From assembly GCF_900092025.1 (NCBI RefSeq), contig NZ_FLTX01000011.1, forward strand, positions 92,756 to 156,755: a stretch of DNA of 64,000 nt. Direction: 5' to 3'. The stretch comes from Xanthomonas bromi. GTDB lineage: Bacteria; Pseudomonadota; Gammaproteobacteria; Xanthomonadales; Xanthomonadaceae. This document shows, in pieces, positions 20,536-32,034 of the stretch. Numbering within the stretch: position 1 is the stretch's first letter; every line of letters starts with the position of its first letter. The notes under the pieces are model-generated. The model did no database searches and was not told where the DNA came from. It saw only the letters and a program-made list of their open reading frames with translations. A program made the translations under genes and the position numbers.

Positions 20536-20784
20536 ATGAACAGCACACGCTTCACGCGACCAGTTCCGCTACTGCTGTTCGGCAGCACCCTGTTTGCCGT
20601 TGGTTGCCTGGGAGCCGCTTCCAGTCAGGTGACGGAGTCCGACGCCGATTATGGCGTGTCGGAGGCGGTTACGGAAAACGCGACAACTCCCCCCGAAGCG
20701 CGTTACCGGCCTGGCCGGCATGTGCGCGCTTCGCTGTCGATGCCCTATTTCTCCTTCGCGCAAGCGCTGCGCCCACGGAGCTGA
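20536..20784 (+). CDS. Small secreted protein, first gene of the YtrA operon
   Basis: 82 aa, start ATG 20536 with ribosome site AGGGGA. It has a hydrophobic export signal (PVPLLLFGSTLFAVGCLGAA); the Cys in VGCLG could be a lipidation site but lacks a clean lipobox. The rest is acidic, then basic, ending SLSMPYFSFAQALRPRS. I do not recognise a domain. Its leading position, two bases before ytrA, suggests it belongs to the stress response that this operon serves. Confidence 0.7.
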   Translation: MNSTRFTRPVPLLLFGSTLFAVGCLGAASSQVTESDADYGVSEAVTENATTPPEARYRPGRHVRASLSMPYFSFAQALRPRS

Positions 20785-20786
20785 TC

Positions 20787-21149
20787 ATGAATGACATTCA
20801 GTGGAGCGACGGCGCTCCCATCTACCGCCAGCTCAAGGAACGGGTGATTGCCATGATGCTCGATGGAATCCTCAAGCCCGGCGATGCCCTGCCCTCGGTG
20901 CGCCAAGTGGCGGCCGACTACCAACTCAACCCCATCACCGTTTCGCGCGCCTATCAGGAACTGGCCGACGAGAACCTGGTGGAGAAACGCCGCGGCCTGG
21001 GCATGTTCATGACCCCGGAAGCCGCACAGAAACTGCGTGGCAGCGAACGCGAGCGTTTCTTGAATGAAGAATGGCCCGCCGTGCTGGAAAGGATCCAGCG
21101 CCTGGGACTGTCCATTGACGATCTGTTGCCACAGGGAAAAACACCATGA
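20787..21149 (+). CDS. ytrA: GntR-family regulator, YtrA subfamily
   Basis: 120-aa short GntR regulator. The winged helix-turn-helix (IYRQLKERVIAMMLDGILKPGDALPSVRQVAADYQLNPITVSRAYQELADENLVEKRRGLGMFM, about residues 12-75) fills most of the protein. A ~45-residue C-terminal dimerisation segment defines the YtrA subfamily, which regulates neighbouring ABC transporters. Its stop overlaps the ABC ATPase start (ATGA). It is expected to bind the operator at 20489-20512. The inducer is unknown; cell-envelope stress is the usual setting. Confidence 0.9.
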   Translation: MNDIQWSDGAPIYRQLKERVIAMMLDGILKPGDALPSVRQVAADYQLNPITVSRAYQELADENLVEKRRGLGMFMTPEAAQKLRGSERERFLNEEWPAVLERIQRLGLSIDDLLPQGKTP

Positions 21150-22021
21150 CCGCCGTCTCCTCCGACCATGTGGTCGACGCACGTGGCCTGCGCAAGGCCT
21201 ACAAACATCGGCTGGCGCTGGACAACACCAGCTTTACCATCGCCCCGGGCCGCATCGTCGGCCTGATTGGCCCCAACGGCGCCGGCAAGACCACCGCGCT
21301 CAAGGCGGTGCTGGGGCTGACCGACTTCGATGGCGACTTGAAGGTGCTGGGCATGGACCCGCGCACCCAGCGCAACGCACTGATGAACGAGGTCTGCTTC
21401 ATTGCCGACGTTGCGGTGCTGCCGCGCTGGTTGCGGGTGGGCGAAGCGATCGATTTCGTCGCCGGCGTGCATCCGCGCTTCGATCGCGCCAAGTGCGAGC
21501 GCTTTTTGGCCAATACCCAGCTCAATCGCAAATCGCGGGTGCGCGAATTGTCCAAGGGCATGATCGTGCAGCTGCATCTGGCGCTGGTGATGGCGATCGA
21601 CGCGCGCATCCTGGTGCTGGACGAACCGACACTGGGACTGGACATCCTCTACCGCAAGCAGTTCTACCAGCGCCTGTTGGAAGATTACTTCGACGAGCAG
21701 AAGACCATCATCGTCACCACGCACCAGGTCGAAGAGATCGAACACATCCTCACCGATGTGATGTTCATCCGCGACGGCCGCATCGTGCTCACCGCCGATA
21801 TGGAAAGCGTCTCCGAGCGCTACACCGAAATCTTGGTGGGCGCCGACCATCTGGATGCGGCGCGCGAATTGAAACCCATCGACGAGCGCAGCCTGCCGTT
21901 CGGCAAGACCGTGATGTTGTTCGATGGCGCGCCGAAAGAACAGCTCGCCCGTTTCGGCGAAACCCGCAATCCCGGCCTAGCCGACCTGTTCGTTGCGGTC
22001 ATGAAGGAGACCTACGCATGA
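21146..22021 (+). CDS. ABC transporter ATP-binding protein
   Basis: 291-aa ATPase. Walker A GPNGAGKTT (about 43-51) and Walker B ILVLDEPTLGLD are intact, and the H-loop is VTTHQVEEIEH. The signature is ELSKGMIVQLHLALV, where SKGM replaces SGGQ, as in several ABC-2-type exporters. The C-terminal ~70 residues (RYTEILVGADHLDAARELKP...) are an extra domain. It pairs with the permease that overlaps it. The substrate is unknown, possibly a peptide antibiotic or envelope lipid. Confidence 0.92.
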   Translation: MTAVSSDHVVDARGLRKAYKHRLALDNTSFTIAPGRIVGLIGPNGAGKTTALKAVLGLTDFDGDLKVLGMDPRTQRNALMNEVCFIADVAVLPRWLRVGEAIDFVAGVHPRFDRAKCERFLANTQLNRKSRVRELSKGMIVQLHLALVMAIDARILVLDEPTLGLDILYRKQFYQRLLEDYFDEQKTIIVTTHQVEEIEHILTDVMFIRDGRIVLTADMESVSERYTEILVGADHLDAARELKPIDERSLPFGKTVMLFDGAPKEQLARFGETRNPGLADLFVAVMKETYA

Positions 22022-23004
22022 ATGCAGTGACCAACCACGCATCACCCGCACGCACCTTTGCCTGGCTGCTCAAGCGCGAGTACTGGGAACACCGCGGCGG
22101 CTTCGTCTGGGCGCCGGTAATTACCGGCGGCATTGCGGTGTTCTTCGCGCTGCTGGGCGCGGTGATCGGTGCAATCAGTGCGCGCCGCAACATGACCGGC
22201 GACAGCATCAGGATGGACGACCTTGCCGAATACACGCGCACGCTTGGCCAGGTCGGCGACGGGCTGCTGCTCGGCGGCATCGGCATCGCCTCGGTGGTGC
22301 TGGCATTCGTGGTGTTCTTCTATGCGCTGGGCAGCCTCTACGACGACCGCCGCGACCGCAGCGTGCTGTTCTGGAAATCGTTGCCGGTGTCCGACGTGCA
22401 GACGGTGTTGTCCAAGGCCGCCTGGGCGTTGTTGCTGGCGCCGCTGATTTCCATCGTGATCGGTACAGTGGTCGGACTGGCGCTGTGGTTGATCGCCATC
22501 GTTGGCGCCTCGATCGCAGGCGTCCCCAGCCCCTGGGCGTTGGCCACCCATTCGCACCCGTTCGCGTTGATGTGGTTGCTGCTGAAGACCGTGCCGATGA
22601 GCCTGCTGTGGGCGTTGCCGACCATCGGCTGGCTGATGTTCTGCTCGGCCTGGGCCAGCAGCAAGCCGTTCCTGTGGGCGGTGCTGTTTCCGCTGCTGGC
22701 CTGCGTGATGTTGAGCATTCTCTCGGCAATGCCGGGCGTGTCGCTGCCAATCGGCGACGTCTGGTACATCGTCGTCTATCGCGGCCTGCTCAGCGCCCTG
22801 CCCGGTACCTGGTCGCCAGTTGCCGTCAGCGGCACTCTGGACAGCAGCGCGATGCACAACCCCAGCGATCTGGTGCAGTGGGCGTTGCAGCACACCGACA
22901 GCTCGCGGGTCTACGGCGACCCGGACATCTGGATCGGCGCCGCCATCGGTATTGCGCTGATCGCCGCGTCCATCTACCTGCGCCGCCGGCGCTCCGAAGC
23001 CTGA
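22018..23004 (+). CDS. ABC transporter permease
   Basis: 328-aa integral membrane protein. Helices are predicted near residues 35-55, 83-105, 137-165, 188-215, 220-240 and 305-322, i.e. six, like ABC-2-type permeases. A periplasmic stretch lies between helices 5 and 6. It overlaps the ATPase gene by ATGA and precedes the GSGD-repeat protein gene by 10 bp. It should form the membrane half of the exporter with the 21146 product. Confidence 0.88.
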   Translation: MNAVTNHASPARTFAWLLKREYWEHRGGFVWAPVITGGIAVFFALLGAVIGAISARRNMTGDSIRMDDLAEYTRTLGQVGDGLLLGGIGIASVVLAFVVFFYALGSLYDDRRDRSVLFWKSLPVSDVQTVLSKAAWALLLAPLISIVIGTVVGLALWLIAIVGASIAGVPSPWALATHSHPFALMWLLLKTVPMSLLWALPTIGWLMFCSAWASSKPFLWAVLFPLLACVMLSILSAMPGVSLPIGDVWYIVVYRGLLSALPGTWSPVAVSGTLDSSAMHNPSDLVQWALQHTDSSRVYGDPDIWIGAAIGIALIAASIYLRRRRSEA

Positions 23005-23014
23005 AGGACATCCC

Positions 23015-23833
23015 ATGCGCCTGCCTTTGACCCTGGGCATCCTGTTCGCATTGCCCGGCGCCGCAGCAGCGGAGGAGCAGTGCAAACTCTCCGAACCACG
23101 CAGTCTGGAATTACAACTGACCGGCGTGAAGTCGGTGCTGTTCGAGGTCGCCTCCAACGACCTGCATCTGGACGCGTTACCCAGCGGCGGCGGACGGTTG
23201 AGCGGGCGTGCCTGTGCTGCCAGGGCCGAGTTGCTCAAGGGTCTGACCGTGACCCAGAAGCGCGTCGGCGACAAGCTGGTCGTGACGTTGAGCGATGACC
23301 GCCGGTTTTCCTTCGGGCAGAGCTACGCCTACCTGGATCTGCACGGCAGCGTGCCCAATACGATGCTGGTGCAATTCGATGTGGGTTCCGGCGATGCGCA
23401 GATCAGCGGGGCCGCCGCAGTGAGCGCCGTCGTTGGTTTCGGCGACATGACGATTCGTCGCACCAAGGGCCGCGTGACCGCCAAGGTCGGTTCCGGCGAT
23501 GTCGAGCTGGAAGATCTGGGCGCGCTGCGCGTGCTGGCAGTGGGCTCGGGCGACCTCAAGGCGCGCGATGTGCATGGCGCAGCAGAGGTGGCGAAAGTGC
23601 AGTCCGGCGAGGTCAAGCTGCACGGCGTCGCAGGCAACATCAAGGTCGGCACGATCGGCTCGGGCGATGTCGACATCCGCGATGTCCAGGGCAATGTCAG
23701 CGTGGAGTCGCTCGCGTCCGGCACCTTGGGTCTGCGCAACGTGCGCGGCGATGTAAGCGTGACGCGCAAAGGCAGCGGCGATATCGAGGTGAGCGAGGTC
23801 ACCGGCAGCACTCGGGTGCCTGCAGACAAATGA
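23015..23833 (+). CDS. Exported GSGD-repeat protein (DUF4097-like beta-solenoid)
   Basis: 272 aa with a signal peptide (LPLTLGILFALPGAAAAEE). From residue ~125 it is built of ~18-20-residue repeats in which GSGD or a variant recurs (VGSGDAQIS, VGFGDMTIR, VGSGDVELE, VGSGDLKAR, VQSGEVKLH, IGSGDVDIR, LASGTLGLR, KGSGDIEVS). This periodicity fits a right-handed beta-solenoid of the putative-adhesin/DUF4097 type. Such proteins often sit in operons with PspC or ABC stress transporters. It would act in the periplasm or at the outer membrane. Confidence 0.8.
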   Translation: MRLPLTLGILFALPGAAAAEEQCKLSEPRSLELQLTGVKSVLFEVASNDLHLDALPSGGGRLSGRACAARAELLKGLTVTQKRVGDKLVVTLSDDRRFSFGQSYAYLDLHGSVPNTMLVQFDVGSGDAQISGAAAVSAVVGFGDMTIRRTKGRVTAKVGSGDVELEDLGALRVLAVGSGDLKARDVHGAAEVAKVQSGEVKLHGVAGNIKVGTIGSGDVDIRDVQGNVSVESLASGTLGLRNVRGDVSVTRKGSGDIEVSEVTGSTRVPADK

Positions 23834-23867
23834 TGACGACTTCTTTCAGGACACGGGGGAATTGCTG

Positions 23868-24398
23868 ATGAAATTGCTTGTTTCGGCGGTAGTGATGAGC
23901 GTGTTGCTGGTGGGCTGCGGCAAGTCCGAACCCACTGCCCAGGTCTCCGGCCAGGCCAACGGTGCCGGCGTGATCTTGAACGGGAAGAGTTTGACGCTCA
24001 AGCGCGATGGCCTGCCCGCAGCCAGCATCGGTGTGGATGGGGTGCTCAGCATCGATGGCAAGCCGGTGGACTTGAACGAGGCGCAGCGCAAGGCAATGCG
24101 CGATTACTACGCACAGGTGCAAGGCCTGGCCAAAAAGGGCATCGATATCGGCAGCGAAGGTGCGGCGTTTGGCGCACATGCGGCGGGCGAAGCGATCAAG
24201 GGCGTGCTCAGCGGGAATCCCGCTCAGATCGGCGACAAGATCGAAGCCCAGGCGGATACCTTCAAAACCAGCGCGATGCAGATCTGCCATCAGTTGGCCA
24301 ACTTGCGCACCGCACAGGATGCAGCGGCGCAACTGGTACCGGCGTTTGCACCGTATTCGAGCCTGACGCAACACGACATCGACGATTGCCGCACATAG
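23868..24398 (+). CDS. Lipoprotein, YggN/DUF2884-like
   Basis: 176-aa predicted lipoprotein with lipobox LLVG-Cys. Mature part: a short beta region with VILNGKSLTLKRDGLPAASIG and SIDGKPVDLNEAQRKAMRDYYAQVQ, resembling DUF2884/YggN proteins; then an Ala/Gly-rich helix and a C-terminal helix with Cys residues (ICHQL, DDCRT) that may pair. It is probably the last gene of the YtrA operon (34-bp gap). Function unknown. Confidence 0.75.
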   Translation: MKLLVSAVVMSVLLVGCGKSEPTAQVSGQANGAGVILNGKSLTLKRDGLPAASIGVDGVLSIDGKPVDLNEAQRKAMRDYYAQVQGLAKKGIDIGSEGAAFGAHAAGEAIKGVLSGNPAQIGDKIEAQADTFKTSAMQICHQLANLRTAQDAAAQLVPAFAPYSSLTQHDIDDCRT

Positions 24399-24744
24399 AG
24401 CGGCTGACGACAGGACTGCGCTCGCCGCCAGGCGGGCACGGCCGGCACTTGTGGCGGCATCTAACGCGCATACACTGCGTTTCCTGTCGGCCGTCTACGC
24501 CCAGCTGAAGGCCGCGGGCGGCGCTTGATGGCGCTCCAGACACCGCCACCAGGTGGCTGCGCATGGCCAGGCCTGCGTAGCTGCTGTTCGATCATCGAGA
24601 AGGCGCCGCGACACGACGCTGCGTGCACGGGGACCAAACGGTCGATGCCCTGCGACATGTTGGGCAGGCGTTGGGCGGCCACTTGGCCGATCCGCGGACC
24701 GGAGCCGGATTACACTAGTGCGCTCTCCTCAGTGCATCGACCCC
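24399..24744. other. Intergenic region, nothing recognised
   Basis: 346 bp between two lipoprotein genes. Open frames on both strands have no start/RBS support or familiar sequence. GATTACACTAGTGCG just upstream of 24745 could hold a -10 (TACACT) for the next gene. Confidence 0.4.
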
Positions 24745-25167
24745 ATGAACAAGTTCGTGATGCTCTGCATGGCGCTTCTGCTGTGCACGCTCGCCGCCTG
24801 CGGCGACCAATCGTCCCGCCGTGCCGAACGCGGCAAGCCGCGCGTTGCGATCACCACGCAATCGGTGATGATCCGTCGCCCGCCGGCTGCCAACGCCGAA
24901 ATCACCCCCGACGGCACGCTCAAGATCGACGACATCGCGCTGCCGCAAAAAGAACCGACACGCGCCAAGTTGCAACTGCTGTTCGGCCACCTGCAAATGT
25001 TGCGTCAGCAGGCGGTCAACGAAGCTGGTCCGGATCCGGAGTACAAATCGATCAAGTTGACCGCCACACCGCAGATCCAGACGCTCAGTGGCGAATTACT
25101 GGATGAAATTCCCTCGCTGCAGCCGTATCGCGAGAGTTTCAGCAACGTACAGGCCGAGCGGCACTGA
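24745..25167 (+). CDS. Small predicted lipoprotein
   Basis: 140 aa. The N-terminal signal FVMLCMALLLCTLAAC is a good lipobox with Cys19. The mature domain has a basic segment, then TPDGTLKIDDIALP and a helix KLQLLFGHLQMLRQQAVNEAG. The ITPDGTLKIDD phrase resembles that of DUF2884-like lipoproteins, so it may be a distant relative of the preceding gene product. I do not recognise a named family. Confidence 0.65.
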   Translation: MNKFVMLCMALLLCTLAACGDQSSRRAERGKPRVAITTQSVMIRRPPAANAEITPDGTLKIDDIALPQKEPTRAKLQLLFGHLQMLRQQAVNEAGPDPEYKSIKLTATPQIQTLSGELLDEIPSLQPYRESFSNVQAERH

Positions 25168-25290
25168 CGCTCAAGCAGCGTCGCCAAGCGACGACAAAAG
25201 CAGCGAGAACCCGGTAGGAGCGCTGGCGCGCGATGAGGATCGATCGCACCTCATCGCGTACCGGGGCGCTGATGCATGCATCCGTCGCGA

Positions 25291-26694
<1,404 letters not shown>

Positions 26695-26796
26695 CTGCAC
26701 TCTCCGCACTGATTGGGTTGTGGTGATGGATGGCTGGCAGCGGGCGTGCCCACGCTGGCGAGGCTCTCTACGATACTCGCTCGCTGCGTTGCGAGG

Positions 26797-27024
26797 ATGT
26801 CGCTGGTGGCCGGCAGCACCTCGATCTTCCGCCTGGAACGCCTGCTCGGCCAGGACCTGAGCGCCCCGGATCACGTCAATTCGGTCGGCGGGTTGATGGT
26901 GTACCGGTTGCAGCGGCTACCCGAGGAAGGCGAGACCCCGGAGCTGGACGGCCACGTGCTGACCGTACGGCGCATGGCCGGCCACCGCATCCAGACCATC
27001 ACGGTGCGACCGGTGGGCGACGTC
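26797..27024 (+). pseudogene. Remnant of a CorC/HlyC-type transporter-associated domain
   Basis: An in-frame stretch of ~75 codons reads SLVAGSTSIFRLERLLGQDL, SVGGLMVYRLQRLPEEGE and ELDGHVLTVRRMAGHRIQTI. This matches the C-terminal CorC_HlyC domain of CorC/CNNM or TerC-CorC proteins, which normally follows membrane and CBS domains. None of those precedes it here, and the frame runs on into antisense of the CAP gene. I read it as the 3' relic of a deleted membrane protein gene. Boundaries are approximate. Confidence 0.6.
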
Positions 27025-27051
27025 GGCACCGGGGCCGGCGACGCCGTCGAT

Positions 27052-28002
27052 TCATTCAGCGGACACGCGAGACGCTTCGCCGATGCGAAACCAGTAGCGG
27101 TAGTCGCGCGACTGCCCGCCGAACCGCACCGTGCGGATGGTCACGTCGTAGATCACACCCGGCTGCAAGCGCGGCACCCGGAACTGCAGGCTGTTGGGCA
27201 CCCCGAAACCCTCGTTGTCGTGGCTCAGGTTGCGCACCTGCAATTGGCGTCCACCGCGCTCGCTGATCTGCACCTGCACATCGGCGTAGTCGACATCGCG
27301 ATTGGCGAACTTGCGGTTGCGGTCCGGCAATGCGGTGAACGACAACAGCGCATCGTCGGCGTAGTAGCGACGCGGATACTCGCCGATCGGCCAGGCGATG
27401 AAATCGTCGCGCGTCCGCGCGGCGACGCCGAGTGCCGGAACGATGCGCAGCGCGGCACCGCTACTGAACGCGGAGCCGTCGCGGCCGGCCACCATGCCGA
27501 AGCCGACGCGTCGCAGAAACGGATCCAGCAGCCAGCGGCGGTGTCCCAGTCCGCCAGCGCTGACATTGTTGGCATCGGTCAGCCACTCGATCACGATCTG
27601 TTCGACGCTGGAAAACCGCAGTAGCGGCGAGCTGACCCCGCCATAGATCAGGCTACGGCGCGCGCCCTTTGCCGCCGTGGCGGAATAGCAGCGCCAGTCC
27701 GGCGTCGGCGTATGGCTGAGGCGGCCGTTGGCGGCAATGACCAAGGCCGCCTGGGTGGCTTCGGGCTCGGCCGCCGGGTCGTCGTCGACCGCGTCGAGAC
27801 CGTGCAAGCGACGGATGTCGTTGATCAGCGCCAGCACGCGTTGTCGCTGCGCCGGCTGCAGCTCTCCGGCACGGCAAGCAGTGATCGCGGGCACGGTGCG
27901 ATACAACGCCGCCGCCTGCGCCGCGAAGTCGGCATCCCGCGCAGCGGCGGGCAGCGCGGCGGGCAGAATCGCGATGGCGAGGCGAGCGAAGATCGGACGC
28001 AT
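27052..28002 (-). CDS. Exported CAP/SCP-domain protein
   Basis: 316 aa with a signal peptide (FARLAIAILPAALPAAARDA), start ATG 28002. The CAP-like region (about 60-190) has LALINDIRRLHGL, AALVIAANGRLSHTPTPDWRCYS, VIEWLTDANNVSAGGLGHRRWLLDPFLRRVGFGMV, the order seen in bacterial SCP/PR-1 proteins. The GHRRWLL motif is well kept. A C-terminal beta-rich region (about 220-310) may be an Ig-like fold. Function of bacterial CAP proteins is mostly unknown. It is divergent from purB. Confidence 0.78.
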   Translation of the reverse strand: MRPIFARLAIAILPAALPAAARDADFAAQAAALYRTVPAITACRAGELQPAQRQRVLALINDIRRLHGLDAVDDDPAAEPEATQAALVIAANGRLSHTPTPDWRCYSATAAKGARRSLIYGGVSSPLLRFSSVEQIVIEWLTDANNVSAGGLGHRRWLLDPFLRRVGFGMVAGRDGSAFSSGAALRIVPALGVAARTRDDFIAWPIGEYPRRYYADDALLSFTALPDRNRKFANRDVDYADVQVQISERGGRQLQVRNLSHDNEGFGVPNSLQFRVPRLQPGVIYDVTIRTVRFGGQSRDYRYWFRIGEASRVSAE

Positions 28003-28141
28003 GGCAGACCGGACAGCGCGGAGAGCTTTACCATAAAGTGTACGTCGCGCTGTGTCGGGCTCCGCTGCTGCACAGGTCGCCCGCCGTTCAGGCCGCGCTG
28101 GCGTGGGCTCGGCGGCCCGCTTTGCAGCGCACTGGGCCTGA

Positions 28142-29566
<1,425 letters not shown>

Positions 29567-29807
29567 ACTGACCGCCCCGCCCTTTGTGCGCGGGGGCCGG
29601 GTCACGTCATTGACGATCATCGGCGAGGGTTCTTCGGCATCACTGCATGCAGATGAAGCACCTCCGAGTTCGGTGATACCTACGCCACGACACGCGCCGC
29701 ACGCACGCACGACATATCGAGACCGGCCTGGACAGCGGACGATGGCCTGCACATGGTGACCGAACCGGACTGCTATCGTGCCGGCCTCACTCATCAGGAG
29801 ATCGGCG

Positions 29808-30309
29808 ATGCGGGTCACTCACACAGCACTGTCCCTGTTGACGCTGGCAAGCGTCGTTGCGCTGAGCGCATGCGGTGGCGACGGACCTGCCGCGCAGGCG
29901 CTGTCGGCGGTGTCGCCCACGTTGACCGATCCGGCCAGCGGCGCAGACTGCGTCGGCAAGGACGTCCGGCTGACCCGCAACGACAGCGAGTGGATCCTGC
30001 ACGGCGAATGCGGCGCGGTCACCATCACTGCCTCACGTGGCGCAATGTAATGTTGACGCCGCGCGCAGCATTCGGGTGGAGGGAAGCAACTTCACGGTAC
30101 TCAACAAGCAACTTGGTCAGCTCAGCGTGACCGGTCACGACAACACGCTCAATCTGACCAATGTCGATCGCGTGAACATCCAGGGCAACAAGAATCTTGT
30201 GCTGGCACGCGAAGTGAAACAGGTGCGGTTTTCAGGCAACGACAACACCGTCAACCCATCCAGCAAACCCACACTGGACGACCGCGGCAGCGGTAACCAA
30301 GTGATGTGA
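29808..30309 (+). pseudogene. Frameshifted DUF3060-type lipoprotein gene
   Basis: ATG 29808 after CAGGAG starts a lipoprotein (LTLASVVALSAC) that continues to DCVGKDVRLTRNDSEWILHGECGAVTI and stops at 30050. The +1 frame, open from ~30037 to 30309, continues the same theme: SIRVEGSNFTVLNKQLGQLSVTGHDNTLNL, NIQGNKNLVL, RFSGNDNTVN. These GxxNxxx repeats are the DUF3060 pattern and belong to one protein. The crossover lies at ~30030-30045 (GGCGCAATGTAATG). A one-base insertion or two-base deletion would explain it; a sequencing error cannot be excluded. Confidence 0.75.
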
Positions 30310-30546
30310 TGCGTGCCGGCGCGTTACGCGCGCGCGGCGATCGGCCATGCGCGGCACGCAGCACCCCGCCGCTCGCACAGCCATCAGACCACTAAGCCAT
30401 CGGACACGCTGACCAGCACTGCGGCGGCGAACGAGGCACCGGCGCGCCGCGCAGGTGCATATCCGGCTCGGCCAGTCGACAATAGGCCATCTGCGCGCCG
30501 ATGCCGCGCCCCCCCACTCTTTTTTACACCGTGTAAGGACCCCCAA

Positions 30547-32034
30547 ATGGCCGTACGTAAAGCGACCCCACTTGCCATCGAAGTCCAGGCCCGTCCGGGA
30601 CAGCCGCTGGGCATGCCGGTCGAGCGTTTCCTGCGTCATTACTGGCACAAGCACCCGCTGCTGATCCGCAACGCGTTCGCGGATTTCGCCTCGCCATTGC
30701 AGCCGGAAGACCTGGCTGGCCTGGCCTGCGAAGACGGCGTGCTGGCGCGCCTGATCCGCCACGACCGCGCCACCGACGGCTGGGATGTGCGCACGGGTCC
30801 ATTCCAGGAAACCGATTTCCCCGGCCTGCCCGACCACGACTGGACCCTGCTGGTGCAGGACGTGGACAAATGGGACGCGGACGTGCGCGCCGTGCTGGAG
30901 CACTTCCGCTTCCTGCCGCGCTGGCGCATCGACGACATCATGATCAGCTTCGCCGCCACCGGCGGCTCGGTGGGCGCACATGTCGACCATTACGACGTGT
31001 TCCTGCTGCAGGGCCAGGGCCACCGCCGCTGGCAGATCGACGCACGCACCGTCCAGGGCCGCAAAGCCACCCCGCTGGCGTTCCGCGACGATGTCGAGCT
31101 GAAGCTGCTGCGCGAGTTCAAGCCCACCCACGACTGGGTGCTGGGTCCGGGCGACATGCTGTATCTGCCGCCGTTGATTCCCCACCACGGTGTGGCCGAA
31201 GACGCCTGCCTGACCTTCTCCATCGGCACCCGCGCCCCGTCGTCGGCGGAGCTGATCGGCGATTACCTGGACACCTTGATCGCCGATGCCGACGAGAGCG
31301 TGCGCTACCACGATGAAGACCTCAAGGTCCCGGCCGACCCGTACGAGATCGACGTCACCGCAATGAACCGCGTGGTCGCCGCACTCAATGCGCTGCGCAT
31401 GAACGACCCCGATCGCCTGGGCGACTGGTTCGGCCGTTTCATGACCACCTATCGCGCCTCCGGCGACGTGGTGCCGGCCCCGGAACCGATTCCGCGCGAA
31501 GCGGTGGAGCAGGCCTTGGAAGAAGGCGTGCTGCTGCATCGTCACCCCTGGTCGCGGCTGGCCTGGCGGCGTGCCAAGCGCGGCGCCACGCTGTTCTGCA
31601 GCGGCCTGGAGTTTGCGCTGTCGGCCAAGGATGCGTCCCGTCTGGCCGCGGCCGAAGAGATCGACGGCGCACTGTATGCGCAGTTGTCGCCGCGCGGGCG
31701 TGAGGTGGTGCTGGAGCTGCTGGCACGGGGCCACTACCAGCGCGCCCACGAAGACGCCGACGGAGACATCGCCGACGATGACCACGCGCATGCATTGAGC
31801 GTATCTTCCTACCACGACGACGAAGACGCCGACGACGATGTGCCGGAAGCGCACGAGGACATCGCTGCCGACGTGGATGTCGAACAGGTCGCCGACGACG
31901 CCGACAACCCGGCAGAGGCGCTGGATGCCGATGTCGAACGCGGGGATGACGCCCAGGCCGAGCAGGACGACGAGCGCGACATCGCCGACGACGCCGAATC
32001 CGACGACAGCGAAGACACCACCAAACCTGCATGA
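30547..32034 (+). CDS. RoxA-type ribosomal protein L16 arginine hydroxylase (JmjC/cupin) with acidic tail
   Basis: 495-aa Fe(II)/2-oxoglutarate oxygenase. The JmjC fold (about 1-230) has the metal triad His145-x-Asp147 in AHVDHYD and a His in IPHHGVAED (213/214). E. coli RoxA (YcfD), ~373 aa, hydroxylates Arg81 of L16. Residues ~235-395 match its dimerisation and winged-helix parts. The last ~95 residues are an Asp/Glu/Ala-rich low-complexity tail not in E. coli. ATG 30547 has ribosome site AAGGA. Its stop overlaps the next gene (ATGA). Confidence 0.87.
   Translation: MAVRKATPLAIEVQARPGQPLGMPVERFLRHYWHKHPLLIRNAFADFASPLQPEDLAGLACEDGVLARLIRHDRATDGWDVRTGPFQETDFPGLPDHDWTLLVQDVDKWDADVRAVLEHFRFLPRWRIDDIMISFAATGGSVGAHVDHYDVFLLQGQGHRRWQIDARTVQGRKATPLAFRDDVELKLLREFKPTHDWVLGPGDMLYLPPLIPHHGVAEDACLTFSIGTRAPSSAELIGDYLDTLIADADESVRYHDEDLKVPADPYEIDVTAMNRVVAALNALRMNDPDRLGDWFGRFMTTYRASGDVVPAPEPIPREAVEQALEEGVLLHRHPWSRLAWRRAKRGATLFCSGLEFALSAKDASRLAAAEEIDGALYAQLSPRGREVVLELLARGHYQRAHEDADGDIADDDHAHALSVSSYHDDEDADDDVPEAHEDIAADVDVEQVADDADNPAEALDADVERGDDAQAEQDDERDIADDAESDDSEDTTKPA

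Noticed and set aside
29567..29807. Possible 5S rRNA or other RNA gene after purB
   Set aside because: The stretch CCTCCGAGTTCGG looked RNA-like, but no flanking stems or rRNA/tRNA neighbours support it.
30524..30536. TTACAC-C-GTGTAA palindrome upstream of the RoxA-like gene as an operator
   Set aside because: Only 13 bp with a ribosome-site overlap; no neighbouring regulator and the symmetry is short enough to be chance.
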